Shown here piece by piece: positions 52,749 to 62,024 of a stretch of DNA of 64,000 bases. Position numbers and translations under genes: made by a program. Positions within the stretch are counted from its first letter, which is position 1. Each line of letters opens with the position of its first letter. Under the pieces are notes generated by a model. It was given only the letters and a program-made list of their open reading frames with translations, did no database searches and had not been told where the DNA came from. The DNA is from CAYVWB01 sp964455395 (GTDB lineage Bacteria; Desulfobacterota; Desulfovibrionia; Desulfovibrionales; Desulfovibrionaceae): contig CAYVWB010000010.1 of assembly GCA_964455395.1 (NCBI GenBank), positions 1 to 64,000 of the forward strand. The letters run 5' to 3'.

Positions 52749-53837
52749 ATGCCACACGTTGCGCCCCCCCACACCGAGCCCGAGCTTGCGGCCCGCATCG
52801 CCGCTCCCGCTCCTCCCGCAATCGCCGACCCCGTGGAGACCCGATGGTCCCTGCGGCTGCCCCTGGGGCTGGCGCTGGCCACGGGGCTGCTCGCGGTCTG
52901 TCTGGCTGTCGCGCCCACGCTCATCGCCTTCGCCAATGCTTCGCCAGCATGGCGCATCGCCGTGCAGGAAGCTGCGGTGACGAGCGGCGAAAAAGTGACG
53001 CTCGGGGAGATCGCTCGCCCCTTGGGTCCCATGCCCGAAGCGCACTGGAAGGCCCTGGCCGCCACCGAGTTGTGGCCCGCCCCCCCGGCGGACGGCAAAC
53101 CCATGGCCGTGAATCGCGACAAGCTGGAAAAGGCCCTGAAGCACTACCTGGGTGAGAACGCCGACTACTGCCTGCTGCCGGACCGGCTGGTGCTGCGTCG
53201 CGGGGGCAAGTTGCTGGGCGAAGACGACTTGGCGCAGCTGGTGGTCAAGAATCTGACGCCGCAGATCAAAGCCCTGGGACGGGAGGCTTCCTTCCGGGAC
53301 TACCGCCTCCCAGAGAGCTATTTCATGGACGACCCCACCAACGAACTCGCCGTGGACGTGGTGGGCCGGCTGGAGCCGGGGCGACTCTCCCTGCGCTTCG
53401 TGGAGCGCGACCTGCGCGGACAAGAGGTGCGCAAGGTGTCCGGCAGCGTTTTTCTTGACTGCTACAAGGATGTGATGGCCGCCGCAGAGCCCCTGGACCG
53501 CGATCAGGCCTTGACTCCCGAAGCGGTGACCACCAAGCGCGTGAACCTCGCCTACATGCGCGGCGACCCCTGGGACGGCCGTGGCGGTCCTTGGCGGCTG
53601 ACGCGTCCCGTGGGCGCCGGCGAACCCATCTACCAGGACGATCTGGAACCCCTGCCCATGGTGCGCCGGGGCGAAGCCGTCACCCTGAAATACGAAGGCC
53701 GCCACGTCACCCTGCAGGTCATGGCTGAAGCCTTGGAAGACGCCGGCCCCGGGCAGACGGTGCGAGTGCGCAACACCCAGTCCAGCCGCGAAGTGGTGGC
53801 CCGTGTGCGCGACGCGCATACCGTGGTGGTCCGATAG
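52749..53837 (+). CDS. flgA: P-ring assembly chaperone FlgA
   Basis: A 362-residue periplasmic chaperone for FlgI. A membrane/signal segment lies at about 35-62, after an unusually long Pro/Ala/His-rich start. The SAF domain is seen in the C-terminal half (VTTKRVNLAYM, then RPVGAGEPIYQDDLEPLPMVRRGEAVTL). The ATG at 52749 follows CAGGAGGCCTC. It is longer than the E. coli protein (219) because of the N-terminal half. Confidence 0.9.
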   Translation: MPHVAPPHTEPELAARIAAPAPPAIADPVETRWSLRLPLGLALATGLLAVCLAVAPTLIAFANASPAWRIAVQEAAVTSGEKVTLGEIARPLGPMPEAHWKALAATELWPAPPADGKPMAVNRDKLEKALKHYLGENADYCLLPDRLVLRRGGKLLGEDDLAQLVVKNLTPQIKALGREASFRDYRLPESYFMDDPTNELAVDVVGRLEPGRLSLRFVERDLRGQEVRKVSGSVFLDCYKDVMAAAEPLDRDQALTPEAVTTKRVNLAYMRGDPWDGRGGPWRLTRPVGAGEPIYQDDLEPLPMVRRGEAVTLKYEGRHVTLQVMAEALEDAGPGQTVRVRNTQSSREVVARVRDAHTVVVR

Positions 53838-53864
53838 CTGCATAGCCCCCCGCAGGAGCAAGAC

Positions 53865-54755
53865 ATGAACGCCTACAGCCAACGCATCCTCACCATCCTT
53901 CAGGGTCTGCGACCCGCCGCCGGCGAAGCCGCGGCCGAGCGCCACGCCAACCACCCCCAGCCGGAGCCCACGCTCCGCCAGGAGCCGCGCCCCATGCGCC
54001 ACGCCGACGCTTCTTCCCGGTCCGCCCGCAGCGGATGGCGACGTTTCGCTGCGTTGCTGGTCCTCTGCATGGCCCTCACCGCTTGCAACCAGACCAAGCA
54101 GAACGTGCAGACCACCCCCGTGCTGAACCCGCCCCCCGTGGAGGACCTGGAACCCTCCATCGCGGAGAATCCGGGCTCCATCTACAATCCCGGCCATTCC
54201 GAATTTCTTTTCGAGGACAACCGCGCCCGTCGCGTGGGCGATGTGGTGCTCATCAACGTGGTGGAGAACACCACCAGCACGTTGGAAACGGAGACCACCT
54301 CGGAGCGGCAGTCCACCACGAACTTGCAGGTGCAAGCCGCTTTCGGCCAACAGACGGTTGGCCTGGGCACGCTGATGGGCTTGGCCCCCTACGCCCTGGA
54401 CGGCGAAACGGGCGCGGACCCCATCCTCCAGTTCAACACGCAGAACGAGTTCGAAGGCGAAGGCGAGACGAGCCGCGAAGCGCAGATCTCCGCCACCATC
54501 GGCGCGCGGGTGGTCAAGGTGTTGCCTGGCGGTCTCTTGCAGATCCAGGGCTCCCGCGAAGTCCGCGTCAACGACGAGATCCAGATGCTGCTGGTGCAGG
54601 GGCTGGTGCGTCCCCGCGACATCGGGCCGGACAACTCCATCCTCTCCACCCAACTGGCGGACGCCCGCGTGGAATACTACGGCCGCGGCGTGCTGACAGA
54701 CCGTCAGTCCCCTGGTTGGGGCGCCCGCGTCATCGACAACATCTGGCCGTTCTAA
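53865..54755 (+). CDS. flgH: Flagellar L-ring lipoprotein FlgH
   Basis: The outer-membrane L-ring subunit. The body has NPGSIYNP, RRVGDVVLINVVENTTS, GGLLQIQGSREVRVN and IGPDNSILSTQLADARVEYYG. The lipobox LTAC lies at residue 74 counted from the ATG at 53865, which has AGGAG and the usual 27-bp operon spacing. A second in-frame ATG at 53994 also has AGGAG (9 nt away) and puts the signal peptide at the true N-terminus, giving 253 residues, nearer the family size (232 in E. coli). I give the outer start but think the inner one may be used. Confidence 0.9.
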   Translation: MNAYSQRILTILQGLRPAAGEAAAERHANHPQPEPTLRQEPRPMRHADASSRSARSGWRRFAALLVLCMALTACNQTKQNVQTTPVLNPPPVEDLEPSIAENPGSIYNPGHSEFLFEDNRARRVGDVVLINVVENTTSTLETETTSERQSTTNLQVQAAFGQQTVGLGTLMGLAPYALDGETGADPILQFNTQNEFEGEGETSREAQISATIGARVVKVLPGGLLQIQGSREVRVNDEIQMLLVQGLVRPRDIGPDNSILSTQLADARVEYYGRGVLTDRQSPGWGARVIDNIWPF

Positions 54756-54803
54756 GCCGTCGGGAACCGTCCAGTCAGCATGCACAGCCTCAGGAGCCAC
54801 GCC

Positions 54804-55964
54804 ATGTCCCGCCACTGCAGTCCCATCCGCCAAAGCATCCGCCCCCCTCATCGCCATCGCGCCTTGCTGCGCCGTGTTCTTTGCATCGCGCTGGTGGGGA
54901 TGAGCCTCCTCGCCTTCGCGGAACGCGCCGAGGCGGTCCGCCTGAAGGACATCGCCACCTTCGGCGGGGTGCGCAACAACCAGCTCGTGGGCTACGGTCT
55001 GGTGGTGGGCCTCGCCGGGACGGGGGACTCCAACCGCAGCGAGTTCACCATCCAGTCCATGGTCAACATGCTGGAGGTCCTCGGCGTGGCGGTGGACAGA
55101 CGCAACCTCCGGCCCCGCAACGTGGCTGCGGTGATGATCACCTGTCCCATGCCCGTCTCCTCCAAGCCGGGCGCGCGGCTGGACGTCACTGTCTCCTCAC
55201 TGGGCGACGCCGACAGCCTGCTCGGCGGGGTGTTGCTCATGGCGCCCCTCAAAGGCGTGGACGGCAAAGTCTACGCGCTGGCGCAAGGGCCGCTCACCGT
55301 GGGCGGGTTCTCTGCGCAAGGCGAGGCCGCCGGGGTGAGCCAGAACATCGCCACCGTGGCCATGATTCCCAACGGCGCCACCGTGGAACGCGCCGTGCCC
55401 TTCGAATACAACGAGCAGGAATCACTCACCATCCATATGAGCCAGGCGGACTTCACCACCACCATGGAAGTGGTGACGAAGATCAACGAGACCCTCGGCG
55501 GACAATACGCCAAAGCCCGGGACATCTCCACCATTTCGCTGGATGTGCCTGAAGGCTTCCAAGGCGACCTGGTGCCTTTCATCGCCGGGCTGGAAACGCT
55601 TGAAGTAACCCCGGACGTGAAAGCCAAGGTGGTGGTGGACGAAAAAACCGGCACCGTGGTGCTGGGCCGTCACGTGCGGCTCTCCAAAGCAGCGGTGGCG
55701 CACGGCAACCTGCAGATCGTCATCCGCGAAGGCGCCAACGTGGTCCAGCCGGGGCCTTTCAGCCAAGGCCAGACCGTGGTGGTGCCGGAGACGGACGTGG
55801 CCGTCACAGAGGAGAACCGCCGTCTCGTGATGGTGGAGGGCGCCACGCTCCAGGAACTGGTGGACGGCTTGAACGCCATCGGCGCCACCCCCCGGGACCT
55901 CATCTCCATTCTCCGCACCCTCAAGACCGCAGGCGCTCTGCACGCGGAGCTGGAGGTGATGTAG
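54804..55964 (+). CDS. flgI: Flagellar P-ring protein FlgI
   Basis: A 386-residue periplasmic P-ring subunit. A signal peptide (about 27-44, ending near AEA) is followed by VRLKDIATFGGVRNNQLVGYGLVVGLAGTGD, the family start, then NVAAVMIT and LTVGGFSAQG, and it ends LEVM-stop at the usual place. The ATG at 54804 has AGGAG 7 nt upstream; an earlier ATG at 54780 does not. Confidence 0.96.
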   Translation: MSRHCSPIRQSIRPPHRHRALLRRVLCIALVGMSLLAFAERAEAVRLKDIATFGGVRNNQLVGYGLVVGLAGTGDSNRSEFTIQSMVNMLEVLGVAVDRRNLRPRNVAAVMITCPMPVSSKPGARLDVTVSSLGDADSLLGGVLLMAPLKGVDGKVYALAQGPLTVGGFSAQGEAAGVSQNIATVAMIPNGATVERAVPFEYNEQESLTIHMSQADFTTTMEVVTKINETLGGQYAKARDISTISLDVPEGFQGDLVPFIAGLETLEVTPDVKAKVVVDEKTGTVVLGRHVRLSKAAVAHGNLQIVIREGANVVQPGPFSQGQTVVVPETDVAVTEENRRLVMVEGATLQELVDGLNAIGATPRDLISILRTLKTAGALHAELEVM

Positions 55965-57359
55965 ATGCTCCCCAAGCCCACGGCCATGGACATCGATCTG
56001 ACCGGGCGGCCGCAAGAGGACGCCCTGCGCAGGAAACTGGAAGCGGACCGGCTGCAGCAACGTCTGCAACACACGCCGGACAAGGACGCTGAACTGCGCG
56101 AGGCGTGTGAAGGGTTCGAGTCCATCTTCCTGAACAAGCTCTGGTCGCAGATGCGCAAGTCCGTGCCCAAGGAAGGCTTCCTCCACAGCAAGGAGGAGGA
56201 GTTCTACCAGTCCATGTTCGATCAGGAGATGGCCAAGAAGATGTCGCAAGGCGGCGGCATCGGCCTGGCGGACATGCTCCACCGGCAGCTGCGGGAACAG
56301 GCGGAGCTCGTGAGTCGCGCCACCTCGCCGCCGCGTCATGAAGATCCCTTGCCCATCGACCTCGCTTCAGGCAAAGGGCCCGCCACAGGCGGCGAGCTGC
56401 CCGCGAGCGACGTCGCCCCCCTGCGGGAGGCCTCGGCGGCGGTTCCGGCCGCTGCAACCGCGCCCGCTTCCAAGCAACCTTTGGCCGCCAGCGACTTCGC
56501 TGCTTCCGGCGAGGCCTCCCGCGCCGGGAACGACCCCTTGGCGGACCTCTATTCCCCTGTGGAGCAGAGCGCCGGTGGTCTGGCGGCCGACGCCATGTAC
56601 GAGCCGCTGGCGGATGGGACGGACGGGGAGGACGGAGTATACGCCGGCGCGGCTTCGCAAGACGTGCGGCTGGCGGCCGGTCCCCCTGCGACCACAGCCA
56701 ACGCCGCCGCCGGCGGGGACCTGGAGCCTGCGCTGTCGGCAGCCGCCGGCGAACCACTGACCAAGCCCCAGCCCCTGGCGGACAAGAGTCGTGCAGCGCC
56801 CCAAGGCGAATACGCCCCCGGCGCGCTGGTGCCGCCCCGGTTGTTGAGCGGCGCGCCCATGACTCTCATGGCCGGGCAAACTGCTGCAGCACCCGCCCAG
56901 ACCGCGTTCATGAAGAACCTGGATGCGGACACCCGCCAGCAGGTGGCGAGCCTGCCGTTGATGACAGACCCCACGAACGGCCCTGTGAGCTCGTCCTTCG
57001 GGTGGCGCAACGATCCCTTCACGGGCAAGCGCGCGTGGCACGCCGGGGTGGACTACGCTGCGCCGGCTGGCGCGCCCATCAAGGCGTGTTGGGACGGGGA
57101 GGTCGTTTTTTCCGGGGAGAAGCCGGGCTATGGCGCCATCGTGGTGCTGGAGCATGCCGGGGGATGGCGGAGTTTCTATGGTCATGCCGGTGGGTTGCAG
57201 GTGAATGTGGGCGATGCGGTGCGCGCTGGCCAGGAAATTGCAGAAGTCGGGTCGAGCGGTCGCGCCACTGGCCCCCATCTCCATTTCGAGATCCGTCGCG
57301 AGGGCCGCGCCTTCGACCCCGAAGGCCTGCGACAGACCCTGCTGGCGATGGCGCAGTAA
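55965..57359 (+). CDS. flgJ: FlgJ-like rod-binding protein fused to an M23 peptidase
   Basis: A 464-residue protein. Residues about 40-115 form the FlgJ rod-binding domain (ACEGFESIFLNKLWSQMRKSVPKEGF, DQEMAKKMSQGGGIGLADML). A long Ala/Pro/Asp linker (about 115-310) leads to a LytM/M23 metallopeptidase: SSFGWRNDPFTGKRAWH with H359-x3-D363, and HLH at 438-440. Enterobacterial FlgJ carries a glucosaminidase instead, so this version would open the wall by cutting peptide cross-links. The ATG directly follows the flgI stop with GGAGGTG in its end. Confidence 0.93.
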   Translation: MLPKPTAMDIDLTGRPQEDALRRKLEADRLQQRLQHTPDKDAELREACEGFESIFLNKLWSQMRKSVPKEGFLHSKEEEFYQSMFDQEMAKKMSQGGGIGLADMLHRQLREQAELVSRATSPPRHEDPLPIDLASGKGPATGGELPASDVAPLREASAAVPAAATAPASKQPLAASDFAASGEASRAGNDPLADLYSPVEQSAGGLAADAMYEPLADGTDGEDGVYAGAASQDVRLAAGPPATTANAAAGGDLEPALSAAAGEPLTKPQPLADKSRAAPQGEYAPGALVPPRLLSGAPMTLMAGQTAAAPAQTAFMKNLDADTRQQVASLPLMTDPTNGPVSSSFGWRNDPFTGKRAWHAGVDYAAPAGAPIKACWDGEVVFSGEKPGYGAIVVLEHAGGWRSFYGHAGGLQVNVGDAVRAGQEIAEVGSSGRATGPHLHFEIRREGRAFDPEGLRQTLLAMAQ

Positions 57360-57389
57360 GCCGCTCCCACCGTTACCCGAGGGCACGCC

Positions 57390-57926
57390 ATGTACAGAAT
57401 CCTCATCGAAAATCTCCTCCGCCAGGACAAAGCCTACATGCTTCTGGAGTTGCTGCTGAAGGAAGAATTTTCCCTGCTCTCCAAGCGCGACCCGGAAGCG
57501 GTCACCAGCCTGGAGTGGAAGGTCCACGAGCTCACGCGGCAGATCATCGCTGAACGCGAAGTGGTGCGCGCCATGGCGCCGGGCCGGCTGGCGGGGCTCA
57601 TCCGGGAGTTGCCGGCGGAGCTCGTCGCGGCGGACATGGTTCCGGATCTGCAGATGATTCCCGGCCTCCCCGAGGGCGCGGCGAAACGCAGCCTGGCCGA
57701 GCTGCTGGCGCAATTGCTGAAAAACGTGGACAGCCGAGAGCAGCGCGCCGTGCGTCAGGCGGAGAAGAACTCCAAGCTGGCGCTGGCGCTGATGGACCAG
57801 AGCCAAGGCATGCTCCAGTTCCTCTATGACAAGGCGGCGCCCAAGGAGAAGCAGCAGACCTATTCGAAGCAGGGCGCGTTCAAGCAGGCGCGTGGCGAGG
57901 CCTCGCTGCTGCGCGGGAGGCTCTGA
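57390..57926 (+). CDS. flgN: Flagellar export chaperone FlgN
   Basis: A 178-residue helical protein placed just before flgK. The N-terminal helices (MYRILIENLLRQDKAYMLLELLLKEE split across about 1-26) and the long C-terminal helix (EKNSKLALALMDQSQGMLQFLY) are typical of FlgN, which escorts FlgK and FlgL to the export gate. The stop overlaps the flgK ATG by one base. Confidence 0.85.
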   Translation: MYRILIENLLRQDKAYMLLELLLKEEFSLLSKRDPEAVTSLEWKVHELTRQIIAEREVVRAMAPGRLAGLIRELPAELVAADMVPDLQMIPGLPEGAAKRSLAELLAQLLKNVDSREQRAVRQAEKNSKLALALMDQSQGMLQFLYDKAAPKEKQQTYSKQGAFKQARGEASLLRGRL

Positions 57927-60091
57927 TGGGCGTCGGCATCAATTCCCTGCTGGACATGGGCAAGTGGGCTCTCTTCGGGACCCAGGCCGCCATCCAGACC
58001 ACGGGTAACAACATCGCCAACGTGCACACGGAGGGGTATTCCCGCCGCTCCGTGCGTTTCGAGGAGAATTTCTCCATCGACACGCGGCCGGGCCAGATAG
58101 GCACGGGCGTGCGCGCCGCCGAGGTGTTGCGGCACTTCGATGAGTTCATCGAGACCCAGTATCTGGAAAAGCATGCGGACGAGTCCCGCTACGAAGCGCT
58201 GTCGAGCAACCTCTCCAGCATCAACAGTCTCATCAGCGAAGCCAACACGGACGGTTTGCACGACTCCATCGATCAGTTCTTCCGCGACTGGCAGGACATG
58301 ACCCAGCGGCCCGAGGACTATTCCTCCCGCGAGACCCTGCTGGCGGACACGGAAAAGCTCGTGAGCCTCTTCCGCAACATGGACGAGGACTTCCAGCTTT
58401 TGCAGGATCAGGCTGGCGACGTCATCCGTCAGCAAGTGGAGGACGTCAACGACATCCTGTACAAAATCGCGGATGTCAACAAGCGCATCAACGCGCACGA
58501 CAATCCCGGCGTGAACAACGCCAACGCTCTCTACGACGAGCGCGACCAGCTGTTGCGCGACCTCTCCGGCTACATGGACATCAACATCGCCAACCGCGGC
58601 GGCGAGTTCAACGACCCCACCCGTGTGGAGTTCGGCACAGGCGCGGACTACGCCATCACCACCAAAGCCGGGCATCTGCTCGTGCAAGGGGTAGAGTTCA
58701 ACGAGATCACCTACGAGGGCCCCCAGTCCGACGCCAAGCTCATCCCTTCTTCCAACTTCGATGGGGAGATCCAGTTCTCCGGCAGCGACGACTTCGAATA
58801 CACCGTGGAAGTGATCCGCGGCGGCCAGGTCTCCAACGCTTCCGGGCCCGGCACGGCGCAGTTCCGCGTCTCCCTGGACGGCGGCTTCACGTGGCTGAAG
58901 GACACCAACGGCGAGGAGCAGGTCTTTTTCGCCGGGCCGCAGCAATCGCGCATCGGCGCAGGCGATCTGGAGATATGGTTCGAAGGCGCCACCCAGAACC
59001 TCGAAGTGGGCGACACCTTTTCCATCATGCCCCGCGATGGCATCTACTGGTACCAGAACACCTCCAGCAAGCTCAACATCACCCCCCAGATCCGCGGCGA
59101 CGGCTCCGACGATCCCAAGCGTCTGGTGGGCGGCTCCCTGACGGCGCTTTCCAACTTCTCCGGTCCTGTGGTGGGGACCTACCGCGACCAGATGGACGCC
59201 ATGGTCAAGAGCATGGTCTGGGCTGTGAACCGCCAGCACAGCCAGGGCGCGGGCTTGAGCTTCCAGTCTCAGGCGCAGGGGTCCTACCAGGTCAACGACC
59301 CCACCATCGCCTTGGGGGACGATGCTTCCGGCTTGCCCATGAGCACGTTTCTGGAAGACGGCGCCGGCAACATGAGCCTCTATTTCTTCGATGAAGACAC
59401 CGGCGACGCCGTGCTGGATGGCGGCGGGCAGCCCGTGGGCGGGCCGCTCACCTTCCCTGGCGGCAACTTCGATCCCGCCACGGATTCCTTGCAGGATGTG
59501 GTGGACGCCATCAACACCACCTACAGCCCGGCGTACATGACAGCGGACATCGTCAACAATCGGATTCGTCTCACTGCTGCGGACGGCGTGGAGTTCGCGT
59601 TCGGCTCGGACTCCACAGGCGTGTGGGCCGCGCTGGGTGTGAACACGTATTTCACCGGCAGCAAGATGAACGATATCGCCATCAAAGACGACATCGTGGC
59701 CAACACGGACCGCATCAACGCAAGCCATGTCAACGGCGCCTACGAAGTGAACCGTGGAGACAACACCACGGCCTTGGCCATTGCAGCCATCGCGGACACG
59801 GACCTCACCATCGTCAGCGCGTTCGGCGTCTCCAACAAGCAGACCATTGGTGAATACTACGCCACCACCATGGCGCGCGTGGGCGCAGACGCCGCCACCG
59901 CGGAGTTCAACTACACCTACAACAAGACCCTTGCGGACGACCTCGCCGAACGCCAGAACCAGGTGGCTGGCGTGAACCTGGACGAGGAGATGTCCAACCT
60001 CATCAAATTCCAGAATTCCTACCGCGCAGCAGCCAAGCTCATCACCACGGCGGACCAGATGCTGCAAACCGTGCTCGGACTCAAGCAATAG
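57926..60091 (+). CDS. flgK: Hook-associated protein 1 FlgK
   Basis: A 721-residue hook-filament junction protein. The ends are canonical (NNIANVHTEGYSRR; FQNSYRAAAKLITTADQMLQTVL). It is longer than E. coli FlgK (547) through surface-exposed inserts, one of which (about 265-375) has an Asp-box SLDGGFTW at residues 316-323 and the end pattern TFSIMPRDGIYWY. The same module occurs twice in FlgL. Confidence 0.96.
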   Translation: MGVGINSLLDMGKWALFGTQAAIQTTGNNIANVHTEGYSRRSVRFEENFSIDTRPGQIGTGVRAAEVLRHFDEFIETQYLEKHADESRYEALSSNLSSINSLISEANTDGLHDSIDQFFRDWQDMTQRPEDYSSRETLLADTEKLVSLFRNMDEDFQLLQDQAGDVIRQQVEDVNDILYKIADVNKRINAHDNPGVNNANALYDERDQLLRDLSGYMDINIANRGGEFNDPTRVEFGTGADYAITTKAGHLLVQGVEFNEITYEGPQSDAKLIPSSNFDGEIQFSGSDDFEYTVEVIRGGQVSNASGPGTAQFRVSLDGGFTWLKDTNGEEQVFFAGPQQSRIGAGDLEIWFEGATQNLEVGDTFSIMPRDGIYWYQNTSSKLNITPQIRGDGSDDPKRLVGGSLTALSNFSGPVVGTYRDQMDAMVKSMVWAVNRQHSQGAGLSFQSQAQGSYQVNDPTIALGDDASGLPMSTFLEDGAGNMSLYFFDEDTGDAVLDGGGQPVGGPLTFPGGNFDPATDSLQDVVDAINTTYSPAYMTADIVNNRIRLTAADGVEFAFGSDSTGVWAALGVNTYFTGSKMNDIAIKDDIVANTDRINASHVNGAYEVNRGDNTTALAIAAIADTDLTIVSAFGVSNKQTIGEYYATTMARVGADAATAEFNYTYNKTLADDLAERQNQVAGVNLDEEMSNLIKFQNSYRAAAKLITTADQMLQTVLGLKQ

Positions 60092-60117
60092 GCCCAGAAG
60101 CCTGAAGGAGGCCCGCC

Positions 60118-61614
60118 ATGACGTTCATGCGCGTGTCCCAGAACATTCTCTTCGACAATTTCATCCGCAACATGAACAGCTCCCTTTCGGAGCTCATGGA
60201 GCTGAATATTCAGGCTTCCAGCCAGAAGCGGATCAACAAGCCTTCCGACGACCCCTCCGGCACGGCCATCGTCATGGACTACCGTCGGGAGCTCTCCGAG
60301 ATCGACCAGTTCCAGGAGAACATCTCCACGGCGCGCGGCTGGCTGAGCCAGCAAGACGAGACCCTCATCCAGGTCAACACCGTCATCACCCGCTGCAAGG
60401 AGCTCGCCGAGCAAGCTGCATCCGGCACGTACGACAAGGACAACCGCGAGCAGATTTCCTTCGAGATGCGTCAGCTCTTCCAGCAGCTCGTGTCGCTCTC
60501 CAATACCGAATACGAGGGCAAGCACGTCTTCGCCGGTCACAAGACCGAGCAAACCGCCTTCGTGCAAGGCCTCGCCGCCACCACGGCGGGCGTCACCCCC
60601 CCGGACGCGGAGTTCTACGTGGAAGGCGACCTGGGTCGCACGGCGCTCGTCCAGTTCCTCGACGACGGCAGCCTGCCCAGCCCCGGCGTCCCCTTGGACT
60701 ACCGCTTCTCCTTCGACGGCGGCGAGACTTGGTCCACAGGCCAGACCAGCAACACCGCCTTCGACGTGGGGGGCGCGCGCGTCACCCTCGTCTCCAGCGG
60801 CGCGACCTTCTCCGCCGTGGATCCCGACAACCAGAGCTCTTCCGTGAGCAATGGCACATGGATGTGGATTCGACCCACAGCCATCTATCAAGGCGACGAT
60901 GAAGACACCATCCAGGTGGACTCCTACGGCGCCACCACCGCCACTGCAGACGGCGTCTTCAAGGAAAACATCTACGTCCGTATCGACCAGGACGCGCCCA
61001 ACCTGGAGTATTCCTTCAGCCAGGACCGCGGCTTGACCTGGGTGACAGGCAACACCACCACCGCGCCGCCCAACGTGCTGGCTGTGCCCGGGGGCGTGCT
61101 CACGGCCAGCGCCGTGCCCTCCGCTGGGGAGCAGTTCGTCATCCGGCCCAACCGCGCTTCCCTGGAGCTGGACATCGCCCCCAACGAACGCATCGGCATC
61201 AACTCCGTGGGCAAGGACATCTTCGGCGGCATCTACTACGAACCCTTCGCGAACTCGCCCACCACGGTCTTCGACGGCGCCGGCAAGAACCTCTTCGAGA
61301 CCGTGGGCAAGCTCGTGGGGTACATGGAGACGAACAACCAAAGCGGCATCCAGGAAGGTCTGGAAGACCTGCGCGAAGCCAGCGAACACATGCTGACCCA
61401 AGCCGCCCGGGTGGGCGGCAAGGAAAATCGTCTGGATGTGGCGGAGCATATCCTCCAAGGGTTGGAGCTCAACCGCAAGGAACGGGTGAGCGACATCGAG
61501 GACGTGGACGTGAGCGAACTCATGACCAAGCTCGCTCAGCAGCAGATCGTCTACGAGAGCGTGCTCAAGAGCTCCTCCACCATCATGCGCATGAGCCTCG
61601 TCAACTACATCTGA
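60118..61614 (+). CDS. flgL: Hook-associated protein 3 FlgL
   Basis: A 498-residue junction protein linking FlgK to flagellin. The N-terminal coiled coil has QASSQKRINKPSDDPSGTA and the C-terminus matches flagellin-like helices. An insert (about 155-360) holds two copies of a beta domain with Asp-boxes SFDGGETW (198-205) and SQDRGLTW (301-308), each followed by a TG-x-T turn and an (I/V)RP strand. E. coli FlgL (317 residues) lacks this. Confidence 0.95.
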   Translation: MTFMRVSQNILFDNFIRNMNSSLSELMELNIQASSQKRINKPSDDPSGTAIVMDYRRELSEIDQFQENISTARGWLSQQDETLIQVNTVITRCKELAEQAASGTYDKDNREQISFEMRQLFQQLVSLSNTEYEGKHVFAGHKTEQTAFVQGLAATTAGVTPPDAEFYVEGDLGRTALVQFLDDGSLPSPGVPLDYRFSFDGGETWSTGQTSNTAFDVGGARVTLVSSGATFSAVDPDNQSSSVSNGTWMWIRPTAIYQGDDEDTIQVDSYGATTATADGVFKENIYVRIDQDAPNLEYSFSQDRGLTWVTGNTTTAPPNVLAVPGGVLTASAVPSAGEQFVIRPNRASLELDIAPNERIGINSVGKDIFGGIYYEPFANSPTTVFDGAGKNLFETVGKLVGYMETNNQSGIQEGLEDLREASEHMLTQAARVGGKENRLDVAEHILQGLELNRKERVSDIEDVDVSELMTKLAQQQIVYESVLKSSSTIMRMSLVNYI

Positions 61615-61781
61615 GGCGGCGGCTTGTCCGTGGCGGCGTGAGCCCTGTGCGCGCAACCCGGACCGATGCGTGGAATATCCCTTTACGCCGCGCTCGTGTT
61701 GTGGAATGTAGACTCTCTACGCGGCGCAGGGGCGGCCCCTGCGCGCTGGCGTCACCGTTCGGCAAGGATCGTGGAGTAGGC

Positions 61782-62024
61782 ATGCTCATCCTCACCCGCC
61801 GCCCCGGCGAAAGTCTCTACCTCGGCGACGACATCAAGGTCACCGTCCTCGGCGTCCAAGGCAAGCAGATCAAGCTGGGCCTGGAAGTCCCCCGGGAGAT
61901 GACGGTCTATCGCGAGGAAGTCTACAGGCGGGTGCAAGAGCAGAACGCGGACGCCTTGGACACCAACCAGGAAGACGTGCAGGCGGTGGCGGCCCTATGG
62001 CGCGGCAAGGCACACAAGTCATAG
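61782..62024 (+). CDS. csrA: Carbon storage regulator CsrA
   Basis: An 80-residue RNA-binding dimer starting MLILTRRPGESLYLGDDIKVTVL, with VPREMTVYREEVYRR at the end of the core. It binds GGA motifs in leaders and represses translation, often of flagellin. Its 3' end overlaps fliW by 28 bp. The 167 bp after flgL hold a GCCGCG/CGCGGC inverted repeat with a long spacer but no clear promoter. Confidence 0.97.
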   Translation: MLILTRRPGESLYLGDDIKVTVLGVQGKQIKLGLEVPREMTVYREEVYRRVQEQNADALDTNQEDVQAVAALWRGKAHKS

